From contig NZ_CP085876.1 of the NCBI RefSeq assembly GCF_013284245.2, forward strand, positions 5,838,001 to 5,902,000: a stretch of DNA of 64,000 bases. Direction: 5' to 3'. Numbering within the stretch: position 1 is the first letter of the stretch; each line of letters opens with the position of its first letter. Positions 42,268-51,452 of the stretch are shown in pieces. Both the position numbers and the translations under genes were made by a program. Below the pieces are notes generated by a model. The model did no database searches and was not told the DNA's origin. It saw nothing but the letters and a program-made list of their open reading frames with translations. This DNA is from Brevibacillus sp. DP1.3A. GTDB lineage: Bacteria; Bacillota; Bacilli; Brevibacillales; Brevibacillaceae.

Positions 42268-44009
42268 ATTGCCTTACGCAAAGACAGCTGATCGCCTACG
42301 TGGAAGATCGTTTATCGCCAGTAACCAAACGAAATGTCGAAAGTCATCTCGATCATTGTACACACTGCCAACACCAACTGGAGCAATGGATCGATGGACT
42401 GCACCAAACGGAAGAAACGATGTGGGAAGACTCCCTCTCAACAAATATGGATCAAAAGATTATTCAGATGCTCTCCCCTTATCCCGTGAGAGTATTGAAC
42501 CCTGTTACCCCTTCACACCAACCACCTGCGTGGAAACAAAGGAGTATCACAATCATGAAAAGAATGGCACTTGCCACCGCTGCATTAACCGTCGTCGTAT
42601 CGGGAGGAATGCTAGTCTCTCCAACCTTTGCTAGTTATGTCAATGCTGCTTTTACGAACAACCCGATTGGCAAAGCTGATCCTGTAGCGCCTGTGACCAA
42701 TAGCCTCTTGGAAAAACTAGCGGACAAAGGAATTGTACAAGCGGCCAAGAATGGATTTGCTCAGTCCGTGAATGTAAGTGCGACCGATCAAGGCCTCACT
42801 TTTGCCGTGCATGAAGTGGTGGCTGACCCGCTGCGTATTAGCATAGCAGCTTCTTTAAAAGACAAGAACGGCAAGGCAATAGATAGCTTCATGTCGGAAA
42901 TGATCGACAGATCCATTAGAGAGCCACTTATCACCATTAAAGACAAACAAGGGAACGTCCTTGCACCCTCTGAGGAAAAAGATGCTCGCTACCCCAATAA
43001 ACCATGGGATGTTTCCATGAATGTCACTCATGGTGTTATGACCTTGGATCGCGAGCTGCGAAGCTATTTTGATGATCTAACCAAGGTGCCTGACGAGCTG
43101 ATCGTAGAGTTTAACATCAATCAATTGGATGATATCAAGGGGAACTGGAAGCTGTCCGTACCTGTAGATATGAAAAAAGCAAAAGCAGCAATGAAGACGC
43201 ATGAAATTAACAAAGCCTACACGACCCCACAAGGACTCAAGCTGAACGTCAAACAGATTACGTTTGCGCCAAGCGGAGTGGAGATGGTCATTGATCGAAC
43301 CCTTGCTGCTAACGAGAATAACGCATACAGCTATGAGCTGGTAGACGCGAAAGGCAAAGTGGTCACTGCTTGGGATTCGACTTCGGTTATTCGTGAAGCC
43401 AACAAACGAAGTAATGTGATCAGTGATGTGAAATGGGATCATACCCAATCCACCGAAAGTGGAGCAAGAGACTTCCATTACTTCTATCCAATTGACGAAA
43501 GCCAAAATCTCACCTTCAAGCTCGGGTCTGTATATACAGAGGAATCCGCTAAGCTTAACGCGAAGTTGGACGCCAATCTCCTCGAAAAGAAAGAAGTCAT
43601 CTCGGCGGAAGACCAGGGAGATCAGTTTACTTTCAAAAAATATCAAAAGGATCCAAACGCAGTCGTTGATTTTGAAGGCTATGACGGCCATCACCGCGTG
43701 AACGACGATGGGACTACCACGAAATTGGAAGGCTACGACCTGGCATTCGAGGCAACTCTCTCTCCAGTTACTGCCGCTATGGGTCCCTATCAAAACTGGA
43801 CCATCACAGACGAAACCGGGAAAAAATACGAAGACGTCGACTACCTTATCAATAAGACTGAGTATGAAAATGGCCAGGCGATTTTTGGAGGTACCGTCTT
43901 CTTGAAAAACCTCACAACCCTGCCAAAGCAATTGATCATTACTTCCGAGAAACGAATGGTTGAACACAAAAATGTAGAGTGGGAAGTACCAATTTACTCT
44001 GGAAAATAA
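42264..44009 (+). CDS. transmembrane anti-sigma factor with DUF4179-like ectodomain
   Basis: 581 residues. The cytoplasmic N-terminus carries the zinc-binding anti-sigma motif HxxxCxxC (His28, Cys32, Cys35 in 'SHLDHCTHC'). One helix follows (about 98-118, 'ALATAALTVVVSGGMLV'), then about 460 extracellular residues rich in beta strands as in DUF4179 proteins. Starts at TTG 42264, inside the sigma stop codon, with AAGGGGG 9 bases upstream, so it is translationally coupled. It should sense envelope damage outside the cell and release the sigma factor, perhaps by regulated proteolysis. Confidence 0.88.
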   Translation: MNCLTQRQLIAYVEDRLSPVTKRNVESHLDHCTHCQHQLEQWIDGLHQTEETMWEDSLSTNMDQKIIQMLSPYPVRVLNPVTPSHQPPAWKQRSITIMKRMALATAALTVVVSGGMLVSPTFASYVNAAFTNNPIGKADPVAPVTNSLLEKLADKGIVQAAKNGFAQSVNVSATDQGLTFAVHEVVADPLRISIAASLKDKNGKAIDSFMSEMIDRSIREPLITIKDKQGNVLAPSEEKDARYPNKPWDVSMNVTHGVMTLDRELRSYFDDLTKVPDELIVEFNINQLDDIKGNWKLSVPVDMKKAKAAMKTHEINKAYTTPQGLKLNVKQITFAPSGVEMVIDRTLAANENNAYSYELVDAKGKVVTAWDSTSVIREANKRSNVISDVKWDHTQSTESGARDFHYFYPIDESQNLTFKLGSVYTEESAKLNAKLDANLLEKKEVISAEDQGDQFTFKKYQKDPNAVVDFEGYDGHHRVNDDGTTTKLEGYDLAFEATLSPVTAAMGPYQNWTITDETGKKYEDVDYLINKTEYENGQAIFGGTVFLKNLTTLPKQLIITSEKRMVEHKNVEWEVPIYSGK

Positions 44010-44030
44010 GCGACACCCTTCATACGCAAA

Positions 44031-44068
44031 AGGCTGGTGGTACCCTTCGTACCGCCAGCCTCTTTTTC
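44031..44068. terminator. bidirectional terminator after the anti-sigma gene
   Basis: AGGCTGGTGGTAC-ccttc-GTACCGCCAGCCT followed by five T on the plus strand; the 3' end of the convergent GNAT gene overlaps it. Confidence 0.85.
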
Positions 44069-44600
44069 AAGCGATATATTCCTGCTGCAAAATCCCCATG
44101 TGCACGAGATCATGCCATTTTCCCTCGCGAAACAAAAACTGCCGCGAAATCCCTTCTTGCTTGAATCCGAGCCTCTCATACAGCTTTATGGCTTTTTCGT
44201 TAAAAGAAAAAACACGCAGCGATACCCGATGCAAATTCATTTCCAAGAATGCATAATCCAGCAGCAGCTTCAGCGCTTCTCGTCCATACCCTTTACCCCA
44301 GTATTCCTTCTCTCCAATATCGATGATGCACTCCGCATTGCGGTTTTTCAGGTCGATTTGAATGAGGGAGGTAATCCCGATCGATCGATTGGTTTGGCTG
44401 TCTACGATCATGTAGCTCTTCGAGGAGCTTGCATGCAGGATGACCTGATTCACAAACCCGTTCGTATCGTCCCAGGTAAAGACGTCCATGGACGGACTCG
44501 TTGTCCGCATGACTTCCACGTCATTTCTCCACGTATGGTAGATGTCCACATCCTCCCCCGTCATTTTTCTCAGATAGATTCTCTCTGATTGAAACAACAT
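44067..44600 (-). CDS. GNAT family N-acetyltransferase (RimJ/SpeG-like)
   Basis: 177 residues. Opens MLFQSERIYLRKMTGEDVD; the acetyl-CoA loop is 'EKEYWGKGYGREALKLLLDYA' split near residues 97-117; 'AIKLYERLGFKQEG' marks the C-terminal part. The pattern (Arg-Leu-Arg start, WGKGYG) is that of RimJ/RimL/SpeG-type enzymes acetylating protein N-termini, polyamines or antibiotics. It shares a strand with the TetR gene 12 bases upstream and may be co-transcribed and controlled by it. Confidence 0.85.
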   Translation of the reverse strand: MLFQSERIYLRKMTGEDVDIYHTWRNDVEVMRTTSPSMDVFTWDDTNGFVNQVILHASSSKSYMIVDSQTNRSIGITSLIQIDLKNRNAECIIDIGEKEYWGKGYGREALKLLLDYAFLEMNLHRVSLRVFSFNEKAIKLYERLGFKQEGISRQFLFREGKWHDLVHMGILQQEYIA

Positions 44601-44612
44601 TCTTCCCCCTCC

Positions 44613-45230
44613 TTATTGAACCGGTCCCAGCAGCGCTCTCAATGAAAACAACAGTGCTTCCATTTGCACGGACACCTTCGTTTTCTCTGCGCCCAAATGC
44701 GCGGTATCCAGCATCAGTCCATCGATAACCGAGATGAGATAGCGAGCGATCGCCTCGGGTGGAAGCTGTGGCTTGAACTCACCTGTCGCTGTCCCATGCG
44801 CGAAGAAAGCTGTCAACACATCCACCATTTTTTCATAGCGAGTCGTGATGTATGGATAGCTCTGTTGCTTTTGCTGATCTTTCAGTGACAGGAAAAACTC
44901 TGAGTTGGCTTGGGACAGTGTTTGTTCGATTTTCTCGATCTCGACCTGCTGCTTGTAGACCCATTTGGTGATTTGATTCCAAGACGTTTCGCCAGCAATT
45001 GGTGTAAAAAACTGAACATCCTGTTGATCCTCGAATTGCAGCAGCTCCAAATATATGTGCTCCAGGTTATCAAAGTAGGCGTACAAGGCTCCTCGCGATA
45101 CACCAGCCTCGTCCATGACGTCTTGCATAGTGGCCCGTGTATAGCCTTTTGTGATGAACACGCGTTTTGCCGCTTGTAGCAGTTCAATTTTCTTTTTTGT
45201 TTTGTATTCGTCGCTTACTTTTGGCGCCAT
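44613..45230 (-). CDS. TetR-family transcriptional regulator
   Basis: 205 residues. N-terminal helix-turn-helix (about 15-62): 'ELLQAAKRVFITKGYTRATMQDVMDEAGVSRGALYAYFDN' in outline, with a C-terminal ligand domain of the TetR_C type. The only start is ATG 45230; AAGGAGG is 14 bases away, longer than normal, so translation may be weak. CGACA/TGTCG repeats upstream are likely operators. First gene of a probable operon with the GNAT gene. Confidence 0.88.
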   Translation of the reverse strand: MAPKVSDEYKTKKKIELLQAAKRVFITKGYTRATMQDVMDEAGVSRGALYAYFDNLEHIYLELLQFEDQQDVQFFTPIAGETSWNQITKWVYKQQVEIEKIEQTLSQANSEFFLSLKDQQKQQSYPYITTRYEKMVDVLTAFFAHGTATGEFKPQLPPEAIARYLISVIDGLMLDTAHLGAEKTKVSVQMEALLFSLRALLGPVQ

Positions 45231-45270
45231 GGGGTTTGGGTCTGCCTCCTTTGAACAAAATATACATGAT

Positions 45271-45314
45271 TGTCGTTTTTCTTCGTAACAAAATTATAAA
45301 CGACATTATTGTCG
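45271..45314. promoter_or_regulatory. candidate TetR operators
   Basis: Three copies of one pentamer lie upstream of the TetR gene: TGTCG (45271-45275), CGACA (45301-45305) and TGTCG (45310-45314). The last two form CGACA-TTAT-TGTCG, and the first is preceded and followed by the same flanks (AT-TGTCG-TTT versus AAA-CGACA-TT). Confidence 0.5.
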
Positions 45315-45330
45315 ATTTTCAATAAATAAA

Positions 45331-45376
45331 AAAGAAAAAAGCACCCTACCTACTCATGAGAGTATTCGGATGCTCG
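45331..45376 (-). terminator. terminator of the hybrid kinase operon
   Basis: Minus strand AGCATCC-...-ACTC-tcat-GAGT-...-GGGTGCT followed by six T, just after the stop of the DUF6933-like gene; imperfect stem. Confidence 0.6.
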
Positions 45377-45387
45377 CCGTTCTTCCG

Positions 45388-45912
45388 TTATGTGTTAACC
45401 AACGATAAATTTTCTAACGCGTGTTGCATCGCATCGCGTGGAAATATTTGCGGTAATTTAGACATGGGATATTGATTCGACAATCGATTGATTTGATTCA
45501 ATTCCTCTACACCGATTTCCCTTACGTTATTATCCATATTGTACCTTGCCAACAAAATCATGTCGTTCAATTGACTAATTATGCTTCTATCACTTGTCTG
45601 AGTGAAAGTAGCCTCACTAGCATGATGCAAATACTTTTGAATTAACGATTGCTCTATGCCATCCGCAAGAAGATTCTCAGAGATTTTTTCTGAAAATATC
45701 TGAGCAAATCGTTTAAAGTCTGCTTTCTTTAATCCATAGATGATGAAATTGTACCTGGTCACATTATTCATCACTGCTACACACTTCCTGCGATTCAGTA
45801 AAATCAGGTGAGCATGCCATCTGTATAATGGCTGTGAAACCATTTTCTCCTTATCGGATAGCGTTACGGGTAGTTCCTCTGCAAGCTTTTTGGTGCATTG
45901 GAGGGTAATCAT
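45388..45912 (-). CDS. small cytoplasmic protein, DUF6933-like
   Basis: 174 residues, no signal peptide or membrane helix. It opens MITLQCTKKLAEEL and contains 'LYRWHAHLILLNRRKCVAVMNNVTRY' in outline followed by 'IYGLKKADFKRFAQIF', a pattern I associate with DUF6933 proteins of unknown function. Its start overlaps the stop of the hybrid kinase (ATGA), so it is translationally coupled and may take part in the same signalling chain. Family assignment is from memory and moderately sure. Confidence 0.65.
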   Translation of the reverse strand: MITLQCTKKLAEELPVTLSDKEKMVSQPLYRWHAHLILLNRRKCVAVMNNVTRYNFIIYGLKKADFKRFAQIFSEKISENLLADGIEQSLIQKYLHHASEATFTQTSDRSIISQLNDMILLARYNMDNNVREIGVEELNQINRLSNQYPMSKLPQIFPRDAMQHALENLSLVNT

Positions 45913-48900
45913 GCCTGTTCACCTCGATGTTTTTCAGTTAAAGCCCGATACGGTATGACAAAGGAGACCGTCGTTCCTTCACCCGGCTTACTCGTGATGC
46001 GCAGGCCCTTCCCGTACATTTGCGTCAGTCTCCGATTCGTGTTGGACACTCCGATTCCGCCTCTTTCCTTCTTCGACAAGTCGAGAATTTGCCGCACAGT
46101 CGCTTCCTCCATCCCGATACCGTCATCCTTCACCTCAAAAAGAGTAGCGTTCTTTTGCCGGACGATGCGGATATGGAGAGTTCCCCCCTCTATTCTGTTA
46201 AAAAGACCATGGTTGATTGCATTCTCAACCAACGGCTGAATGGTGAGTGGCGGGATGAGCAGATCGATGTCAGGCTCAACCTCCCACACGATCTGTATCC
46301 GCTCGCCAAATCGTTCCTCTTCAATGTAAAGATAGGCTTGGACGAGCTCCAGCTCATGGGAGAGTGTAACTTGTTTTCCTGTATTCAAAAAGTCGAAGCT
46401 GATATGCAAGAAGGCGGTAAACGCATCCCCGAGTTTACGCATCTTCTCCGTATCAATGTCACTCAACGCCATAATCGAGCTAAGTGTGTTGAACAAGAAG
46501 TGCGGGTGAATCTGCGCCTGCAAGTAGGCAGCCTCCATGCGCAATCGTTCATCGACTGTTTGCTTGAGCGTCGTCAACGACCAGACGCGATATTTCAGCT
46601 CCATTCCATCGACTGGTTTGCAAACATAGTCATTCGCACCAGACAAATACCCGGTGTATACATCCTCAGACTGGCTTCGCGCAGTTAAGAGCAAAATCGG
46701 AAGCTCGGAAACAGAGAAATGCTCCCTGACCTTTTGCGTCAACTCATAGCCCGACATATGCGGCATCATGACATCGATGATAAGCAAGTCCCACTGCTCT
46801 GTAAAAAGCAGATCGAGCGCGTCTCTTGGCGATGTGCAAGTAGTGATTTGGTATTGCGAGGATGAGAGCATTCGATCCAGCACCCTTAGGTTAACCGGGT
46901 CGTCATCGATCGCCAAAATGTTCGCCTTTCTTTCAACAAACGCATGTGCAGCTGTTTCCTGAAAAGCCAAGATATCTGGAGCTTCACTATGCCTCATCTG
47001 GTTGATAGCCGTCACTTGATTGTTGTTATCTATCTGCTCCACATATTGGGTCTCTGCTGCTCTCATCTCATCTGTACTAACCACAGGCAGCCAGAAGCTA
47101 AATACGGAACCTTTGCCCGGTTCAGACTCGACTCTCAGCTCGCTATCATGCAGGTCTACCAGCTGTGTACAAATAGCAAGACCGAGGCCGATTCCTCCTC
47201 CATCGTTCGTTGCTTGAGCTCCCTGCTCATACGGCAAAAATATACGTGCCTTGGTATACTCATCCATCCCAATTCCTGTATCGGATACATAGATCACCAC
47301 CTGTCCGTCCACGATCTCAGCAGAAACGACGACAGATCCTTTTTCCGTGAATTTGAGTGCATTGTGAACAAGATTGAACAGAATCTGGACTAGCCGCTTC
47401 TCATCTGCCAAGATTGGCGGGATGGACTCTGGTATGTCCATTTTCAGTTGAACAGGCTTGCCTTCTACCATGTAGGTGAGCATGCTGATGATTCCGGAAA
47501 CAACCGATTGAATATGCAACGGCTTCTTCTGCAACACGATATGCTTGTCCTGCAATCGTACGACATCTAGCAAATCGTCTAGTAAATGCGACATTCTGCG
47601 GCTGATCGTGACTAAGAGCTCCATGTCCTGCGTGCTGCGACCACCCATGACATGCTTTTCATTGTTGACGACAGTCTGGGCGATATTCATGATGCCGTGC
47701 AATGGCGTCCTCAGCTCGTGAGAGGTATGGGCCAGAAACTGGTCTTTGAGCTTGTCAGCTTCTTTCAATTGCTCCGTTAGCTTTGCCTTTTCCTCTGAAT
47801 TGCGAAAGAATCGCTTGAACCAGTAAGCAGAAAAACTAACAAGTGCAGCAATCAGGTCGAGCGGATAATACACGTACTTGATATCGATGATTTTATATTC
47901 CATCATTGCGGACCAAATGACATTGGAAAAAATACTCATTGCAGCAATGAGCAAAAACACAGCGTCATGCTTGTTTTGCATGAGCATGCGGCTGATTCTG
48001 AAAATAAACAGCAACAACGGGCCGAAATAAATAATGACCAAAAATGGCGTTCCAGCTAAAATATACACCCATTGTGCCGTTCCCAGTATGATGACTGCCG
48101 AAAAAAGACTGAGCACGGAAAAATACGCCCTGAACGGTTTGGCGTTTTCTTTCTCCCCCTGATCAGATAGACTTCTGATCAATAATATCATCAGCAAAGG
48201 CTGCCATATGTAGGTGAGCACTTCCACCTTTAGCGCCCATGTATAATCGATCGGGAGCCAAAGTAACAGCAGATTGTCATAATCAGACACAGTCTTTATC
48301 CCCACACAGGAAAGCAACAGCAAAAACACCAGAAACTCTTTGTGACGGGCATTCAATATGTACAGGATGCCGGCATACAAGCCATGTAGCAACAAGATGA
48401 GGAAGGTTGTCATCTGGAAGCCGATAGAATACCAACGTTCGGTGTCAACAGCGGCCTGCGACCCGAAGTAAATCGATCTGACGATGCCCCCTTCGAGTGG
48501 ATTATGAAAGTTGGCCGTTCGGACAAGCACTTCAATGACCTTTGCATCACCTGCAATGTACGTAACCGTGAAGGATGACTTCCGCGGCGTGTACTCTTCC
48601 GCTGTTGTCGCAGGCACTCCGCCTCTGGCTAATATCTCTCCGTTAACCTCTACGGTAGAAGATGCTTCCACTTGCGGAACCCATAAGGTGTATGGCTGAT
48701 TTAGCGGTTGATCGACCAAGATCCGTAAACGGTATGTTCCATAACCATACGATGATGGAGAGTCCCTGGAAAAAGCGCTGCTCCAATTGCCAGGCACTTG
48801 AAGGAATTGTCGTTCGTCATTCGATGATTGCTTGAAATCTTCATGCGTGATCAAAGATTCAGGGAAAAACTCCCATTCCCCATCCAGTGAAATGGACGGG

Positions 48901-49112
48901 GAATTTTCAAAGTCCCACCCGCGCATATCAAGAACCCCTTGAACCGCACGCGGATGCTCTGGAAACGCATGAAACGAAAACCAGAATGTTCGAAGACCTA
49001 GGAGAAATGCTAAAAACAAGAGAAGAATGACAAGATGCTTACTTATGAGTGCTTTTGAATTGCGCTGATTATGGGTACTTAGCTTTATCATAGTAAGATC
49101 ATCTTTCGACAC
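45909..49112 (-). CDS. 7TMR-DISM hybrid sensor kinase with receiver and second LytS-type kinase module
   Basis: 1067 residues. In order: signal-anchor helix (about 25-48), extracellular jelly-roll (about 60-215), seven-helix 7TMR-DISM block (about 235-430), HisKA with 'HTSHELRTPLHGI', HATPase ('NLVHNALKF', 'DTGIGMDEY', 'GGIGLGLAI'), receiver ('IDDDPVNLRVL', phospho-Asp in 'LIIDVMMPHMSG', 'CKPVDG'), then a LytS-like His_kinase segment 'LQAQIHPHFLFNTLSSI' with its own HATPase ('PLVENAINHGL', 'DDGIGM'). Two complete kinase cores therefore flank one receiver. Start GTG 49112 (AAGGG about 10 bases upstream) or ATG 49091. Sugar-like or polymer ligands are possible for the ectodomain. Confidence 0.88.
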   Translation of the reverse strand: MSKDDLTMIKLSTHNQRNSKALISKHLVILLLFLAFLLGLRTFWFSFHAFPEHPRAVQGVLDMRGWDFENSPSISLDGEWEFFPESLITHEDFKQSSNDERQFLQVPGNWSSAFSRDSPSSYGYGTYRLRILVDQPLNQPYTLWVPQVEASSTVEVNGEILARGGVPATTAEEYTPRKSSFTVTYIAGDAKVIEVLVRTANFHNPLEGGIVRSIYFGSQAAVDTERWYSIGFQMTTFLILLLHGLYAGILYILNARHKEFLVFLLLLSCVGIKTVSDYDNLLLLWLPIDYTWALKVEVLTYIWQPLLMILLIRSLSDQGEKENAKPFRAYFSVLSLFSAVIILGTAQWVYILAGTPFLVIIYFGPLLLFIFRISRMLMQNKHDAVFLLIAAMSIFSNVIWSAMMEYKIIDIKYVYYPLDLIAALVSFSAYWFKRFFRNSEEKAKLTEQLKEADKLKDQFLAHTSHELRTPLHGIMNIAQTVVNNEKHVMGGRSTQDMELLVTISRRMSHLLDDLLDVVRLQDKHIVLQKKPLHIQSVVSGIISMLTYMVEGKPVQLKMDIPESIPPILADEKRLVQILFNLVHNALKFTEKGSVVVSAEIVDGQVVIYVSDTGIGMDEYTKARIFLPYEQGAQATNDGGGIGLGLAICTQLVDLHDSELRVESEPGKGSVFSFWLPVVSTDEMRAAETQYVEQIDNNNQVTAINQMRHSEAPDILAFQETAAHAFVERKANILAIDDDPVNLRVLDRMLSSSQYQITTCTSPRDALDLLFTEQWDLLIIDVMMPHMSGYELTQKVREHFSVSELPILLLTARSQSEDVYTGYLSGANDYVCKPVDGMELKYRVWSLTTLKQTVDERLRMEAAYLQAQIHPHFLFNTLSSIMALSDIDTEKMRKLGDAFTAFLHISFDFLNTGKQVTLSHELELVQAYLYIEEERFGERIQIVWEVEPDIDLLIPPLTIQPLVENAINHGLFNRIEGGTLHIRIVRQKNATLFEVKDDGIGMEEATVRQILDLSKKERGGIGVSNTNRRLTQMYGKGLRITSKPGEGTTVSFVIPYRALTEKHRGEQA

Positions 49113-49161
49113 GATTCGAATTATCCCTTGTCAAATTACAGTTCACTTAGTCCTATTTTTC

Positions 49162-50310
49162 TCACACAAACTGTCTGCTATCGTTATTCCGCCCAAACCG
49201 ATAGATGGCGATCAAGGCAAAAACTGTAGCGAATGCGAGCAAAATGGCCATGTTCAAATACAAGCTCCCCAGACTGTATCCTTGTTGAAGCTTATTTACC
49301 GTATCGAGCAACCAATGCTGGGGCAAGAATGTTGAAATTTTGCGCACGGTATCCGGCATGATTTCCATTGGAAAGAAGCAGCCAGCCAGGAGGCACGTCG
49401 GTACAATGATCAGGTTGGAAATCGCTCCGGCACCTGCTCTACTCTTCGCAAAGGCAACGGTCATCAGAGAAAGTGCGATTGCCCCCAGCGCGAACACGAA
49501 CAACGGCAGAATCATTTGACCATACGAGACGCCTGCATCTATGCCGAAGACGTTTTTCATGACGAGCAAGGTCACGATGATTTGCAGCAGTAAAATAAAC
49601 ATGCTGACGATAATATTCGAGAATACATAGGATCTAGCCGACATCGGCGAAGAAAGAAGTCGCAAAAAGGTGCGATTCTCTTTTTCTTTTAAAATGATCT
49701 CCGACATGTTCACCGCGGAAAACATCATGAACATAATGAGGAAACCAATCGATTGATTCGTCATACGCGTCACGTTCGAGGTGTCTTGAAGCGTTACCGT
49801 ATTGAGCTTGTAGCTTTGCTCGTGGTATGCCGTATACAGCTTCGTGAACTGAGCCTCATCCGCTTGTGCCGCTTTTCCAATCGCGGCAAGATTGCCGATA
49901 TAACTGTGCAGCATGGCCTTCACGTAGGCAGTAACCTGTTCACCTTTTACGGATACCATATTCAAATGCGCTGGCGACCCTTTCCGAACACTAGCAGCAT
50001 ACCCTGACTCGAAAACAATTCCGCTATCCAGCTCACCAGAAACGATTTGTTCACGCATCGTTTGTTCGTCGATGATTGTGACCTTAATATGATTCAATCT
50101 CTCGATAAACCGGATCGTGTCCTGCGTGATCATCTGGCCCCCATCTTGATTGATGATTCCGACATGGATCGTGCCGCTGCCTGCATTGCTGTAGAGGGTA
50201 AGAGACAGCAGAACCCCAGCGATCGGCAAACCCAAGTAAGTGAACCAGCTTTTTTTACTGCGAAACGTCTCCATCAGCGTTTTCCGAATTAGCCATAGCA
50301 TTTCACTCAT
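49162..50310 (-). CDS. ABC-2 type permease (LnrN-like)
   Basis: 382 residues: helix 1 (about 20-40), a large extracellular region (about 45-185) and five C-terminal helices, the layout of ABC-2/YhaP-type drug exporters. 'LKEKENRTFLRLLSSPMSARSYVFS' in outline is the conserved cytoplasmic coupling segment after helix 2. It is the last of three genes (ATPase, permease, permease) and overlaps the previous permease by ATGA. The pair should form a heterodimeric membrane channel with the ATPase at 51453-52391. Confidence 0.88.
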   Translation of the reverse strand: MSEMLWLIRKTLMETFRSKKSWFTYLGLPIAGVLLSLTLYSNAGSGTIHVGIINQDGGQMITQDTIRFIERLNHIKVTIIDEQTMREQIVSGELDSGIVFESGYAASVRKGSPAHLNMVSVKGEQVTAYVKAMLHSYIGNLAAIGKAAQADEAQFTKLYTAYHEQSYKLNTVTLQDTSNVTRMTNQSIGFLIMFMMFSAVNMSEIILKEKENRTFLRLLSSPMSARSYVFSNIIVSMFILLLQIIVTLLVMKNVFGIDAGVSYGQMILPLFVFALGAIALSLMTVAFAKSRAGAGAISNLIIVPTCLLAGCFFPMEIMPDTVRKISTFLPQHWLLDTVNKLQQGYSLGSLYLNMAILLAFATVFALIAIYRFGRNNDSRQFV

Positions 50311-51437
50311 ACAAAAGCACCCTCCCGTCTACGCATCGTGATAATAGAAATGATGATGAACGCCGTAGCAATGCTCAGATTCATCGCAATCGCAAACCAT
50401 GCGCCTCTCGGATTGTCTGTGTAGATGATTTGCATCAGACCTGTATTCGACCAGTGAAGGGGCGAGAATTTGGACAGAAGGCTGAAGATACCAGTTGATT
50501 GATCAACAGGAAAATAAGCACCGCCTACAAAGGAGGCGACTTGCGTAACAATATTGTTGATTGCCCTTACCCCTTCCCCTTTGAAAAGAAAGCTGATCCC
50601 CAGACCCAAGCTGACCGCAAGCAGTACCTCTGTCAAAAGTACGAGGATAACCATTCCGTAGTGGTTGCCCCAATCTGCTTGGAACACGAACTTGCTGACT
50701 AAGAACACGACGAGTACGAAAAACAGATTGACGAACGTACTGCCGATCATTTTGCCGGTAAAAATGGCACCTTTGCTGACAGGTGCTGCCATTAATCGTG
50801 TGGACGTTTTGTTCGTTCGCTCCCCGGTGAACGAATAACTCGCAGAGAACATCGAGTAGAGCCCAATCATGGTCGTCATCGCAATCGCGTAATAGTCGAT
50901 TGCCCCCGGTTTTTTATTTGGATTCAAGGTCGTTTCATGAATAAAATCATCACGCTGTCCAGTACCCTTGACTATTGCCGAAGCAGATTCGGGATCTATC
51001 TGATAAGCTGCGGATGCGAGCGAGTACCGATCTGCAAAAACGGTTAGCATCCCCGCAAGGATATTGCTTCCTATCGCATTCTTGCTGCTTCCATAAAACT
51101 CAATCCCCGCATCACTGACGACTGCGTACCCCGTATAGCGATCCGAGCGAACTTCCTCCTGCCCGTTCATGCCTGAACTTACTTGAGCGACCTCCACTCC
51201 TTTATCACCCAATGCTTTTATAAACGAGTTCCACGCTATAGACATTTGCTCATTCGTCCCGTTGCTTTTATACAGCAAGCGCATGTCTCCAACGGTCCTT
51301 GTATCGTCGAATGCATTGGAAAGGGCGGAACCTAATATCAACATCAGAATGATGGGAAGTGCTAGCATAAACATAAACGTTCTCTTTTCGCGAAGGCTGG
51401 ACTTGATTTCTTTTACAGCGATACTCCATATATTCAT
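50307..51437 (-). CDS. ABC-2 type permease (LnrM-like)
   Basis: 376 residues, same architecture as its neighbour: helix 1 about 20-42, extracellular domain about 45-170, five helices to the end; coupling segment 'GERTNKTSTRLMAAPVSKGAIF'-like around residue 210. With the sister permease and the ATPase it forms an exporter like B. subtilis LnrLMN, which removes membrane-active polyenes (linearmycins). The assignment rests on gene order and the linked NarL-type two-component pair. Confidence 0.86.
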   Translation of the reverse strand: MNIWSIAVKEIKSSLREKRTFMFMLALPIILMLILGSALSNAFDDTRTVGDMRLLYKSNGTNEQMSIAWNSFIKALGDKGVEVAQVSSGMNGQEEVRSDRYTGYAVVSDAGIEFYGSSKNAIGSNILAGMLTVFADRYSLASAAYQIDPESASAIVKGTGQRDDFIHETTLNPNKKPGAIDYYAIAMTTMIGLYSMFSASYSFTGERTNKTSTRLMAAPVSKGAIFTGKMIGSTFVNLFFVLVVFLVSKFVFQADWGNHYGMVILVLLTEVLLAVSLGLGISFLFKGEGVRAINNIVTQVASFVGGAYFPVDQSTGIFSLLSKFSPLHWSNTGLMQIIYTDNPRGAWFAIAMNLSIATAFIIISIITMRRREGAFV

Positions 51438-51452
51438 GGCAAAGCCCCTCCT

